NCBI GenBank assembly: GCA_964415885.1
Contig: CAYQCE010000076.1
Coordinates: 1-10,926, forward strand
Length of the DNA stretch: 10,926 bases
Source of the DNA: CAYQCE01 sp964415885
GTDB lineage: Bacteria > Zixibacteria > MSB-5A5 > JAABVY01 > JAHJOQ01
Direction: 5' to 3'
Every line of letters begins with the position of its first letter. The stretch's first letter is position 1. The notes below the pieces were generated by a model, which was given only the letters and a program-made list of their open reading frames with translations, searched no databases and was not told the DNA's origin. A program made the translations under genes and the position numbers. Shown here one piece after another: positions 1-6,289 of this stretch.

Positions 1-1530
1 CCACAGATTCCGGTCGAGGCTGCGGTACTGGATCGCCTCCGAAATGTGCGACGGCTGAATCTCGTCCGATTGATCGAGATCGGCGATCGTGCGCGCAACC
101 TTGACAATCCGGTCGTACGCCCGCGCGGAAAGCCCGAGCTTGGTAATCGCCATTTTCAAAAGCCCCTTCGACTGGTCGTCGATTCTGCAGTAGCTCTGGA
201 TGTCCCGCGATTCCATGTGGGCGTTGCAGAACATATTCTCCTCGCTCTTGAACCGATCGAGCTGCACCTGCCGCGTCTCGTTGACCCGCTTGCGGATCGA
301 CTCCGACTTCTCGCCCGATGGTTCCGCGGCGAGGTCTTTGAACTTGACGGCGGGGACCTCGATATGAATATCGATCCGGTCCATGAGCGGCCCGGATATC
401 TTGGACATATACTTCTGAATCTGCACCGGCGTGCAGTTGCATTCGTGTGCCTGATCCCCGAAATATCCGCACGGGCACGGGTTCATCGCGCCGACGAGCA
501 TAAACTGCGCGGGATATGTGAGCGACATAGTTGCGCGGGAGATAGTCACGCAGCCATCCTCCATCGGCTGCCGCATGACCTCGAGAACATCCTTGCGGAA
601 TTCCGGCATCTCATCGAGGAACAGCACACCATGATGAGCCAGCGATACCTCGCCCGGCTTCGGCACTCGACCGCCGCCGATCAAGCCGGCATCGGAGATC
701 GTGTGATGTGGCGACCGGAACGGACGAATGGCAATCAAGGCCTTGTCGGCGGGGAGCGCTCCTGCGACCGAGTGTATCTTGGTGGTTTCGAGCGCCTCTT
801 CGAGAGTCAAAGTTGGCAAAATGGTGGCCATTCGGCGGGCGAGCATAGTCTTGCCCGATCCGGGCGGACCGATCAGGATGATATTGTGTCCGCCGGCAGC
901 GGCCACTTCCAGCGCGCGTTTGGCACCCTCCTGCCCCTTGACATCCGAAAAGTCGACCTTGTACTCCTGAGATTCGTTGAAGACCTTATCGATGTCAATC
1001 GTGTACGGCTTCACATCGTCGCCGTTCTCCAGGAGATCGATTGCATCACGCAGCGTCTTTACCGGGAAGACATCGAGCCCATACGCCATCGCGGCCTCGC
1101 GGGCATTGTCCTCGGGTACGATCAGTCGCCGCTTCCCGAGTTTCTTCGCCTGAAGCGCCATGGAAAGCACTCCCGAAACACGGCGAAGGGAACCGTCCAG
1201 CGAAAGCTCTCCCAGAATCACGGTATCATCGAACTCCTCGGAGAGAATCTGTCCTGTGGCCGACAGGATACCGATCGCGATAGGAAGGTCGAACGCGGAT
1301 CCCTCCTTCCGCACATCCGCGGGAGCAAGATTGATTGTCACCTTCTTGTTCGGGAATACAAAGTCGGAATTCTTGATAGCGGACATTACCCGCTCTTTCG
1401 ACTCCTTCACCGCGCCATCCGGCAGGCCCACGGTGGAGAACGCGGGCAACATATTGGTTATGTCCGCTTCCACATCCACGGTGTAGGCGTCGATACCGAG
1501 CACGGCTGAGGATACAACTCTCGCAAGCAT
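1..1530 (-). CDS. comM: ComM/YifB-family Mg-chelatase-like AAA+ ATPase (3' end at window edge)
   Basis: Translating from the ATG at 1528-1530 gives 510 codons in frame up to base 1. The N-terminal part (about residues 20-140) is the ChlI/Lon-S5-like domain of YifB proteins. An AAA+ Mg-chelatase core follows, with Walker A GPPGSGKT at residues 221-228 and Walker B VLFLDEMPEF with the Asp-Glu near 306-307. Next comes the family's Cys-rich NPCPCGYFGD...CNC segment, and then the C-terminal Mg_chelatase_C helical domain. The last visible residues, QYRSLDRNLW, match the usual YifB C-terminus, so probably little beyond the stop codon is missing. E. coli and Vibrio ComM is a hexameric branch-migration helicase acting in natural transformation; in non-competent lineages the role is less clear. 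The start lies 39 bp after the HAD gene with only a weak G-rich Shine-Dalgarno (GCGGGG), so co-transcription with the HAD gene is likely. Family assignment is secure; the transformation role is inferred. Confidence 0.95.
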   Translation of the reverse strand, partial: MLARVVSSAVLGIDAYTVDVEADITNMLPAFSTVGLPDGAVKESKERVMSAIKNSDFVFPNKKVTINLAPADVRKEGSAFDLPIAIGILSATGQILSEEFDDTVILGELSLDGSLRRVSGVLSMALQAKKLGKRRLIVPEDNAREAAMAYGLDVFPVKTLRDAIDLLENGDDVKPYTIDIDKVFNESQEYKVDFSDVKGQEGAKRALEVAAAGGHNIILIGPPGSGKTMLARRMATILPTLTLEEALETTKIHSVAGALPADKALIAIRPFRSPHHTISDAGLIGGGRVPKPGEVSLAHHGVLFLDEMPEFRKDVLEVMRQPMEDGCVTISRATMSLTYPAQFMLVGAMNPCPCGYFGDQAHECNCTPVQIQKYMSKISGPLMDRIDIHIEVPAVKFKDLAAEPSGEKSESIRKRVNETRQVQLDRFKSEENMFCNAHMESRDIQSYCRIDDQSKGLLKMAITKLGLSARAYDRIVKVARTIADLDQSDEIQPSHISEAIQYRSLDRNLW

Positions 1531-1569
1531 AAGGCCCCGCTTGTTCTGGTTGAGTCTATTTCGCTACTT

Positions 1570-2259
1570 CTACCTCAGTTTTTCCAACGTTTCCGGGAGC
1601 TCTGAGAGCTCATATATATCAGCATCCGGTTCTTCGGATGGCATCCTTATCTCCTGATCTTTGAATAATCCGCCACGCCAGCGAACAGCTTTCATGCCGA
1701 GGAGCTTCGCCGGTACGATGTCATTGTCCTGACGATCTCCGACCATCACGGCTTCATCCGGCCTGGCGCCGATCTGATCGAGAATGTGGAGAAAGAAACG
1801 GATATCCGGTTTGGAGTACTCCATTGCGCCCGACATCTCCTTGAAATCGAAATGCCTCAAAATCCCCGCGTCCTCGAGTATACCGCGGGTCATCGGAGGC
1901 TGATTCGCAGCGGTTGCGAGCGTATATTTCTCGGCAAGAGCAGCACATACCTCGTCCGCTTCAGGTCTGATTCTGAGATATTTGCTGTAGTCGAGGTCAT
2001 CGAACCTCTTGCGGAGGTCTCTGAAATGGTCCTTGTCCGGTTTCACAAAATGCCAGATAGTGTATGAGAAGATAGAAGGCGCGTAGCACCGGACTGCCCG
2101 CTCCCGAACTTCCAGAACGGACTCTAACGGTATCATCCGACCGAAGTGATCGGAGAGATACGCGGCAAACCACTTGTTCCACTCCTCGTCGAGCGAGGAA
2201 TCCTCAACCAGGGGCTGGCCGACGTCGAGCAGTACCGCTTTAACTCTGTTTTGCGACAT
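1570..2259 (-). CDS. HAD-superfamily hydrolase
   Basis: This 229-residue haloacid-dehalogenase-fold protein has all four motif regions. Motif I is VLLDVGQPLV with nucleophile Asp12, motif II is Thr116 (TLATAANQP), motif III is Lys150 (YSKPD), and motif IV is GDRQDND at 174-180. The helical cap (C1 type) lies between residues about 20 and 95. The usual acid/base Asp two residues after the nucleophile is Gly14, a D-x-G variant also found in YihX-like HAD phosphatases, so the mechanism may be modified. Substrate cannot be predicted; small phosphorylated metabolites are typical for this size class. Motif I begins at residue 8, so the ATG at 2259 must be the start, yet no Shine-Dalgarno precedes it and a perfect TATAAT sits six bases upstream (see the promoter entry). 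ComM follows 39 bp downstream. Confidence 0.88.
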   Translation of the reverse strand: MSQNRVKAVLLDVGQPLVEDSSLDEEWNKWFAAYLSDHFGRMIPLESVLEVRERAVRCYAPSIFSYTIWHFVKPDKDHFRDLRKRFDDLDYSKYLRIRPEADEVCAALAEKYTLATAANQPPMTRGILEDAGILRHFDFKEMSGAMEYSKPDIRFFLHILDQIGARPDEAVMVGDRQDNDIVPAKLLGMKAVRWRGGLFKDQEIRMPSEEPDADIYELSELPETLEKLR

Positions 2260-2265
2260 CGCACA

Positions 2266-2294
2266 ATTATAATCAATAATCGCGACGCCTACAA
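2266..2294 (-). promoter_or_regulatory. Predicted sigma70-type promoter giving a leaderless HAD mRNA
   Basis: On the minus strand a perfect TATAAT (2271-2266) is preceded by 17 bases and then TTGTAG (2294-2289). That is a consensus -10, an optimal spacer and a -35 that keeps only the TTG. With the usual seven-base step from the end of the -10 to +1, transcription would start at base 2259, which is the A of the HAD start codon. The six bases between are GTGCG-like with no ribosome-binding site. The elements are seen directly; use of the promoter is inferred. Confidence 0.55.
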
Positions 2295-2331
2295 TGATTT
2301 GTTGATCGAGAGTTTAGATCGAAAGCCGTGG

Positions 2332-2733
2332 TCAGGAGTAATTCCCGGATGCCATCTCGGACTTGTATTCGCGGAAACCAACGATGTAGCCATCCGGATC
2401 GGATATGAAGAAGTACTTGCCGAACTCATATTCCTTGACTTCACCGACCAATTCTGTGCCGTTCTTTCGCAGTTCCCGAACCATATCTGCAATCGAATCG
2501 ACCTCGAAATTGATCGACACGCCGACCGGCGAAAGCGAATCGTGATGCTGCATCAGTTGTTTGCTCTTGCGGTGAAGGGCGATATGAAGCGGACCCACTA
2601 CGAATTCCGCCCAGCCCGGGCTTTTGAATTTCAGCGACAGACCGACCGACTCCCTGTAGAACCTGACGGACTCGTCGATATCGGTTACAAGAAGGATTAT
2701 GGTGTCGACGCCTTTGATCGAGTCGCGCTTCAT
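2332..2733 (-). CDS. VOC (glyoxalase/bleomycin-resistance fold) family protein
   Basis: This 133-residue protein shows the paired beta-alpha-beta-beta-beta pattern of the vicinal-oxygen-chelate superfamily: VDTIILLVTDIDESVRFYRESVGL at the start and FISDPDGYIVGFREY near the end, with a second module starting at about VSINFEVDS (72-80). The DPDG turn and the terminal Glu122 are typical. The first-strand His found in metal-dependent members is Thr11, and the position after Val72 that is often His is Ser73. His54 and Glu122 remain as possible ligands. The protein could therefore be a non-canonical enzyme or a binding protein rather than a lactoylglutathione lyase. A good Shine-Dalgarno (AGGGAG) lies nine bases before the ATG at 2733. 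It stands between the terminator of the lipoprotein unit and the HAD promoter, so it may be monocistronic. Substrate unknown. Confidence 0.85.
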   Translation of the reverse strand: MKRDSIKGVDTIILLVTDIDESVRFYRESVGLSLKFKSPGWAEFVVGPLHIALHRKSKQLMQHHDSLSPVGVSINFEVDSIADMVRELRKNGTELVGEVKEYEFGKYFFISDPDGYIVGFREYKSEMASGNYS

Positions 2734-2835
2734 CGATAAGTACTCCCTATTTAAGTCTAACGGAAGAGTGCCGCATTTCTTTAGCGCGGGAGGGTATTCA
2801 AGGCAAACACAGCAAGGCTTATTTCAGAATGGCGC

Positions 2836-2868
2836 AAAAAGAAACGGCTCCGGATTAACCGGAGCCGT
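2836..2868 (-). terminator. Rho-independent terminator of the EB_dh lipoprotein unit
   Basis: A perfect 10-bp inverted repeat (2844-2853 with 2859-2868, arms ACGGCTCCGG and CCGGAGCCGT) closes a five-base loop. Read on the minus strand it is followed by TTCTTTTT (2843-2836). It lies 29 bp after the stop codon of the lipoprotein gene ending at 2897. Read on the plus strand the stem is followed by A's, so it terminates only leftward transcription. Confidence 0.93.
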
Positions 2869-2896
2869 AAAAAGTAAAAACCGTTCTAATCAAGCA

Positions 2897-3988
2897 TCAA
2901 AACTGAGCGTCGTCGACATTATGCGTATCCATGAGACGTCTGAGCTCGACAGTCCACGTACCGTTCTCGAAATGCCCTTTCGCCTCAATATCGGCTGCGG
3001 AATGAGACGGATAGTTGGCAACGATTCCTGGAATTGTCGAACCGATCTGCCAGCCGAATGTCCTGTAACCGAATACCTCATAGGTCAGGAGCGGGTAAGG
3101 CGCGTTCGTGTTTGGATCTTCCTTGTGCTGGTAGAGCGGTCTGTTGTTGTCACTGTCAAAGTTGTCTATGAACACGTGCGAGCCTCTGTCCTCCTGGAAG
3201 GCGTTCGATACTGGATCGTTTTCCGCGATATATCCAATCAGGGCATCCTGCGCGAATCCCATCGGATCCGTGGTCGCAGCGCCCCAGACCCAGGTATCGA
3301 TATCCGTGGTATCAGACAGCGTGAACATGCCCTCCTGTCTTTCGGCGTGACAAGCAAGACGACATCCATCCGTTTCCCAGTTTATGATATCGTACCACTC
3401 GCCTCTCTTCAGCCACATGATGGAGAGCTTGTCTTCGTACAACTGCTGTCTGACCCAGGTTGGCCTGTCATCCTCATCCAGTGACCTCTCCCAGGTGCGA
3501 TACTCACGATTCTCGCCAATGACGAAACCGTTTCCCTCGACCTCGGTCCACTGAATCTGCATGTAGATATACTTGCCGTCGTATCCGGCCCGCACGGAAC
3601 CGTCTCTGATAAGGTTATCCTTCAACGGAGTACGGTCGATTTCGAGAGTAGCGGCGGATCCGCCCCAGAGAGCGTCTCCATCATCACGTCCATCCAGAAT
3701 TGGGGGACGCTCGAGTTCTCTCGCAATGACGGTATGTCCATCCTCGGTGGCTGTCAGATCGGTGGTCAGAAGTACAGCCACGTTGCCGTTATGCGAATCC
3801 TCGCTGCCATTAAAGAGAGCAACCGAAAACACCTGATCATCCGGCACCGGCGGAGTGTAGTCCGTACCCGGTTCGCCTCGCTCGCCGTCATCTCCCGGAG
3901 GACCCTCCGGCCCCTCGCTTCCGCATGACACGAGAAGCAGAAGAGACGCGGTAAGAAGGAGGCTAAATATCAACTTCATTCTATTCAT
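2897..3988 (-). CDS. Collagen-like lipoprotein with EB_dh-type heme domain and CX3CH motif
   Basis: The 363-residue product starts with an SPII signal: Lys5, a hydrophobic run at 6-20 and lipobox LVSC with acylated Cys22. Seven collagen-like Gly-X-Y triplets follow (residues 23-43). The rest resembles the ethylbenzene-dehydrogenase-related domain, the fold of gamma-type heme subunits of DMSO-reductase-family enzymes and of related cytochromes. Landmarks are PPILDG (95-100), RAGYDGKYIYMQIQWTEV (133-150), the TDIDTWVWGAA segment (228-238) and the terminal VDDAQF. Residues Cys209-Arg-Leu-Ala-Cys213-His214 form a CX3CH motif, one residue longer than canonical CXXCH, consistent with covalent heme. 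Alternative starts exist, but the ATG at 3988 has AGGAGG nine bases upstream; the ATG at 3979 would be too far. It lies 17 bp after its paralog and shares that promoter. A membrane-anchored redox protein is likely; its partner is unknown. Confidence 0.8.
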   Translation of the reverse strand: MNRMKLIFSLLLTASLLLLVSCGSEGPEGPPGDDGERGEPGTDYTPPVPDDQVFSVALFNGSEDSHNGNVAVLLTTDLTATEDGHTVIARELERPPILDGRDDGDALWGGSAATLEIDRTPLKDNLIRDGSVRAGYDGKYIYMQIQWTEVEGNGFVIGENREYRTWERSLDEDDRPTWVRQQLYEDKLSIMWLKRGEWYDIINWETDGCRLACHAERQEGMFTLSDTTDIDTWVWGAATTDPMGFAQDALIGYIAENDPVSNAFQEDRGSHVFIDNFDSDNNRPLYQHKEDPNTNAPYPLLTYEVFGYRTFGWQIGSTIPGIVANYPSHSAADIEAKGHFENGTWTVELRRLMDTHNVDDAQF

Positions 3989-4005
3989 CAGACATATCCT
4001 CCTTC

Positions 4006-5094
4006 CTAAAACTGTACGTCGTCGCCGTTACCGGTATTCCTCGCGCGGCGAATCTCCAGCACCCATGAATCGGGTGCGCCGGCCCAGCCCCAGGCGGCTT
4101 CGCTATCATTGACCTCGATATCGGCCTGACTTCCGGTCGGGAGGACGATTGTGTAGCCCTGAATTCTGGCGTTGTCCGTCCAGCCCAAGTCAGCACTAAA
4201 CGGCACCGCATCCCACTGGAGGAACGGTGGTGAGGGGTTTCTGTTCGGATCTCTGCGGTGCTGCCATCTCGGGAGTGTGTCATCAATATTCTCGATGAAA
4301 GATCCGGTTCCCATATCAAACATCGGAGCGCCGTTGTTGCGGCTTCCATCTATGAACATGTCGGCGACGTGCCCGACCCATCCGCCTCTGCCGGCGGACC
4401 AGGCCCAGACATCGATCAAGCCGGTGCCATCGAGATAGAGAGTACTGTCGGAGCCGTGATACAGCATAGCCGAACCAACGGTCGACCAGTCGGCAACTCC
4501 GTCAATATCCCAGAAGAGCATGCACTCATCTTCATTCTCGGATGAACGGTTCCAGACTTCTTCCTCGCCGTCATAAATCCAGCGTCCCGGAATACGATTC
4601 GGGCCGATGTCAAAAATGCCGGTGGGAACGTTTCTTACCTCGGTCCAGAGAATGAAGAGATAGATGTTGTCCTCATCAAAACCAGCGCGCATGTCAACAA
4701 AGGCGATCTCGTTATCCTCTCCTCTGAGATTCTGCAGAGGAATGGAACTCGCCTCGGTCACCTGCCACGATTCCTGATCACTAAGCTGACCATCCAATTG
4801 AGGAGGCTGGCTGAGACGCTGTCCCACAACTACGCTGTCCGATGGCGCCGCGGTGGAGTCGAAGGTAAGTCGAACCACGGGCGCGCCGTTGTGATCGTAC
4901 ACGTAGTTGTTAACGATCGAAATACCGAAATACCGGTCGGCTGGCGGTGCTGCATCCCCTGGCTCACCCGGAGGGCCTTTAGTTCCCGGTTCCCCCGGAG
5001 GGCCCTGTGGTCCTTCATCTCCCTCACAGCCTATGAACGCAGCCAAAAGAAGAAGCAACAGTAAGCTCGAAAGCGCTTTAAAAAGCTTAGACAT
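4006..5094 (-). CDS. Collagen-like lipoprotein with EB_dh-type domain, heme-attachment cysteines absent
   Basis: This is a paralog of the gene ending at 2897, 362 residues from the ATG at 5094. That start has GGGAGG six bases upstream and opens directly into an SPII signal (Lys3, Lys6, poly-Leu 11-17, FIGC with Cys23). An upstream in-frame ATG at 5199 would begin about at the predicted transcription start and would bury the signal peptide, so I reject it. Eight Gly-X-Y triplets (residues 25-48, mostly GPP and GEP) follow the lipid-anchored Cys. Shared EB_dh landmarks are PPQLDGQ (97-103), RAGFDEDNIYLFILWTEV (136-153), LIDVWAWSAGR (226-236), WQHRRDPN (277-284) and terminal GDDVQF. Where its paralog has Cys-Arg-Leu-Ala-Cys-His, this protein has Ser208-Ala-Met-Leu-Tyr212-His213, so covalent heme attachment there is impossible. 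Non-covalent heme b, as in ethylbenzene dehydrogenase gamma, or no heme is possible. It is the first gene of the two-gene unit. Confidence 0.78.
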   Translation of the reverse strand: MSKLFKALSSLLLLLLLAAFIGCEGDEGPQGPPGEPGTKGPPGEPGDAAPPADRYFGISIVNNYVYDHNGAPVVRLTFDSTAAPSDSVVVGQRLSQPPQLDGQLSDQESWQVTEASSIPLQNLRGEDNEIAFVDMRAGFDEDNIYLFILWTEVRNVPTGIFDIGPNRIPGRWIYDGEEEVWNRSSENEDECMLFWDIDGVADWSTVGSAMLYHGSDSTLYLDGTGLIDVWAWSAGRGGWVGHVADMFIDGSRNNGAPMFDMGTGSFIENIDDTLPRWQHRRDPNRNPSPPFLQWDAVPFSADLGWTDNARIQGYTIVLPTGSQADIEVNDSEAAWGWAGAPDSWVLEIRRARNTGNGDDVQF

Positions 5095-5426
5095 CTCCTG
5101 CCTCCCAAAATGAATCAATCGAAGAAAATTGTTATCACTGTTCTGGTTTAACCCGATGTAAGTCAAAGACAATCTCCCAATGGGTCGCTGAAAAAACATG
5201 CAAGAGTATAGAAAAATGGCTATGAAAAATCAAGCGATTTTTGAGCCTGTAAATCAACGGCTTACTCCATCCGAGAGTCGGTCAAATAGAGTGACGACCC
5301 AAAGGACAAACCGTTCAATGGATCATTGAGATTCCCGCGAGCATATCCCGCAACCGACACCGTGGACGCCGCAGTTGCCAATCGGGGGATGTATGGGGAG
5401 GATAGAGCGAGCTCCGGTAGGATGAA
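5095..5426. other. Intergenic region between the cold-shock gene and the lipoprotein unit
   Basis: These 332 bases hold the predicted promoter at 5205-5233 and a roughly 100-base leader for the lipoprotein unit. A short imperfect hairpin (TCAATG at 5315-5320 with CATTGA at 5324-5329, loop GAT) lies about 100 bases beyond the cold-shock stop. It lacks a T-tract, so I do not call it a terminator. No convincing gene, tRNA or repeat is seen. The cold-shock frame stays open for 54 codons past its stop, which is not improbable by chance. Confidence 0.6.
5205..5233 (-). promoter_or_regulatory. Predicted sigma70-type promoter of the EB_dh lipoprotein unit
   Basis: On the minus strand TTGATT (5233-5228) is followed by exactly 17 bases and then TATACT (5210-5205). 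Each hexamer is close to consensus and the spacer is optimal. Predicted +1 is near 5198, leaving a leader of about 104 bases before the ATG at 5094, long enough to carry regulation, although no recognisable riboswitch fold was identified. Confidence 0.6.
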
Positions 5427-5639
5427 TCACGCTCCATCATTGGCGATTCGCACTCTCTTAGCGCGCAAACCCCGCTTTCCCTGGTCTATATCGAATTCGA
5501 GGATTGATCCAACCTTGATATCCCGAAACTTGATTTCTTTCAACCACCTTTGATGGAAAAAAACCTCGCGACCGTCTCTGGTCTGTATGAACCCGAATCC
5601 GTCTGATTTTTCGATTCGAACAACAACGCCTGTTGCCAT
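5427..5639 (-). CDS. Cold-shock-domain protein (divergent CspA-like)
   Basis: The 70-residue single cold-shock domain has an RNP1-like DGFGFIQ (residues 13-19) and an RNP2-like EVFFHQ (25-30), followed by VGSILEFDIDQGKRGLRAKRV, the usual last strands of the OB-fold barrel. The family binds single-stranded RNA and DNA in the cytoplasm, often as an RNA chaperone. Against the standard GxVKWFN start, this protein reads GVVVRIEKSDGFGFI, so the first nucleic-acid-stacking aromatics (Trp11 and Phe12 of E. coli CspA) are replaced by Arg and Ile. The phenylalanines of GFGF and of VFFH are kept. A subfamily with this kind of N-terminus and a VFFH motif is common outside enterics. The ATG at 5639 has GAGG seven bases upstream. 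It probably forms its own transcript. Family confident; cold induction not shown. Confidence 0.92.
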   Translation of the reverse strand: MATGVVVRIEKSDGFGFIQTRDGREVFFHQRWLKEIKFRDIKVGSILEFDIDQGKRGLRAKRVRIANDGA

Positions 5640-5695
5640 AGAATGTCCTCGATGTCAAACCAAGGAGGGAACATACTCTATTCGTTATTGTCCCT

Positions 5696-5724
5696 ATATT
5701 ACGTTAAATGTTAGACGGTTTCAA
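5696..5724 (-). promoter_or_regulatory. Candidate promoter of the cold-shock gene
   Basis: On the minus strand TTGAAA (5724-5719) is followed by 17 bases and TAATAT (5701-5696). The -35 is close to consensus, while the -10 matches at only four of six positions. Predicted +1 near 5689 would give a leader of about 50 bases, shorter than the long thermosensor leader of E. coli cspA. Confidence 0.4.
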
Positions 5725-5822
5725 GACAAAATAGTCTCGTAGACCCATTGTGGCGATATGTTAACATCAGAAACTGGATACAAGCGCTGCAAAACGGCAG
5801 GGGAAAACACCATTCGATCCGC

Positions 5823-6269
5823 TCAAAAGAGCCTGAAAGCGAAGATCTTCCAGGCGTCATCCTCTCGATGGACGCCCATCTTGTTGTAGTACTGCTTCAC
5901 CTTCTCCGCATCCTGATCGATAAACGACACTTCGACAATAGCTGTGTCTCTGAGCACTTCACTGTTGCCGACTATTATCTGGTTGGAAATCCAGCGCTCG
6001 CGGACCGAACCTCCCGGAAGCAGCAGGTCAACGAAACGGTCCTTGTTCGCCTGCTCGCCTATCGTTGTGTCATAGTCGTATACCGTGCCCTCGTGCACCA
6101 GTTCATCGAGATCGAGGAGCGTGGAGAGATAGTCGTAACTCACCGTGTCGGTCTTGATAGCCCGCAGGAAGTCGTGCACTGTACTCCGGCCTTCCGGGTC
6201 ACTCCCGCACGACAGGGCTATTATCGCTATCAACAGGATGAGTGATGTAACTTTTAATGTCGGCTTCAT
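5823..6269 (-). CDS. Small lipoprotein, possible NTF2-like fold
   Basis: The product is 148 residues from the ATG at 6269. I prefer this start because it gives a clean SPII signal (Lys2, Lys6, hydrophobic 10-19, ALSC with Cys21) and has AGGGG eight bases upstream. The in-frame ATG at 6296 overlaps the barrel gene and adds a charged extension before the signal. The mature part has an early amphipathic helix (STVHDFLRAIKTDTVSYDYLSTLLDLDEL), then alternating strands such as IVEVSFID, and a terminal DDAWKIFAFRLF strand. This layout recalls NTF2-like/DUF4878-type small lipoproteins, which is inference only. It follows the PorV-like gene by 20 bp and is the last gene of the series, so an outer-membrane accessory role fits. 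No catalytic motif is visible. Confidence 0.8.
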   Translation of the reverse strand: MKPTLKVTSLILLIAIIALSCGSDPEGRSTVHDFLRAIKTDTVSYDYLSTLLDLDELVHEGTVYDYDTTIGEQANKDRFVDLLLPGGSVRERWISNQIIVGNSEVLRDTAIVEVSFIDQDAEKVKQYYNKMGVHREDDAWKIFAFRLF

Positions 6270-6289
6270 GGCATAACCCCTAATCGATC

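Noticed and set aside
46..1509. A long plus-strand open frame opposite the ComM gene.
   Set aside because: It is the antisense shadow of a gene with full Walker motifs; its own translation shows no domain.
5095..5199. An upstream ATG at 5199 would extend the first EB_dh lipoprotein by 35 residues.
   Set aside because: It lies at about the predicted transcription start without a Shine-Dalgarno and would place the lipoprotein signal internally; the ATG at 5094 has GGGAGG six bases upstream.
5315..5329. Short hairpin downstream of the cold-shock gene as a terminator.
   Set aside because: The stem is only six bp and AT-rich, with no T-tract after it.
5265..5426. The cold-shock frame stays open for 54 codons after its TGA, suggesting read-through or a split gene.
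   Set aside because: An open run of this length is not unlikely by chance, the translated tail resembles no domain, and the cold-shock protein is complete at 70 residues.
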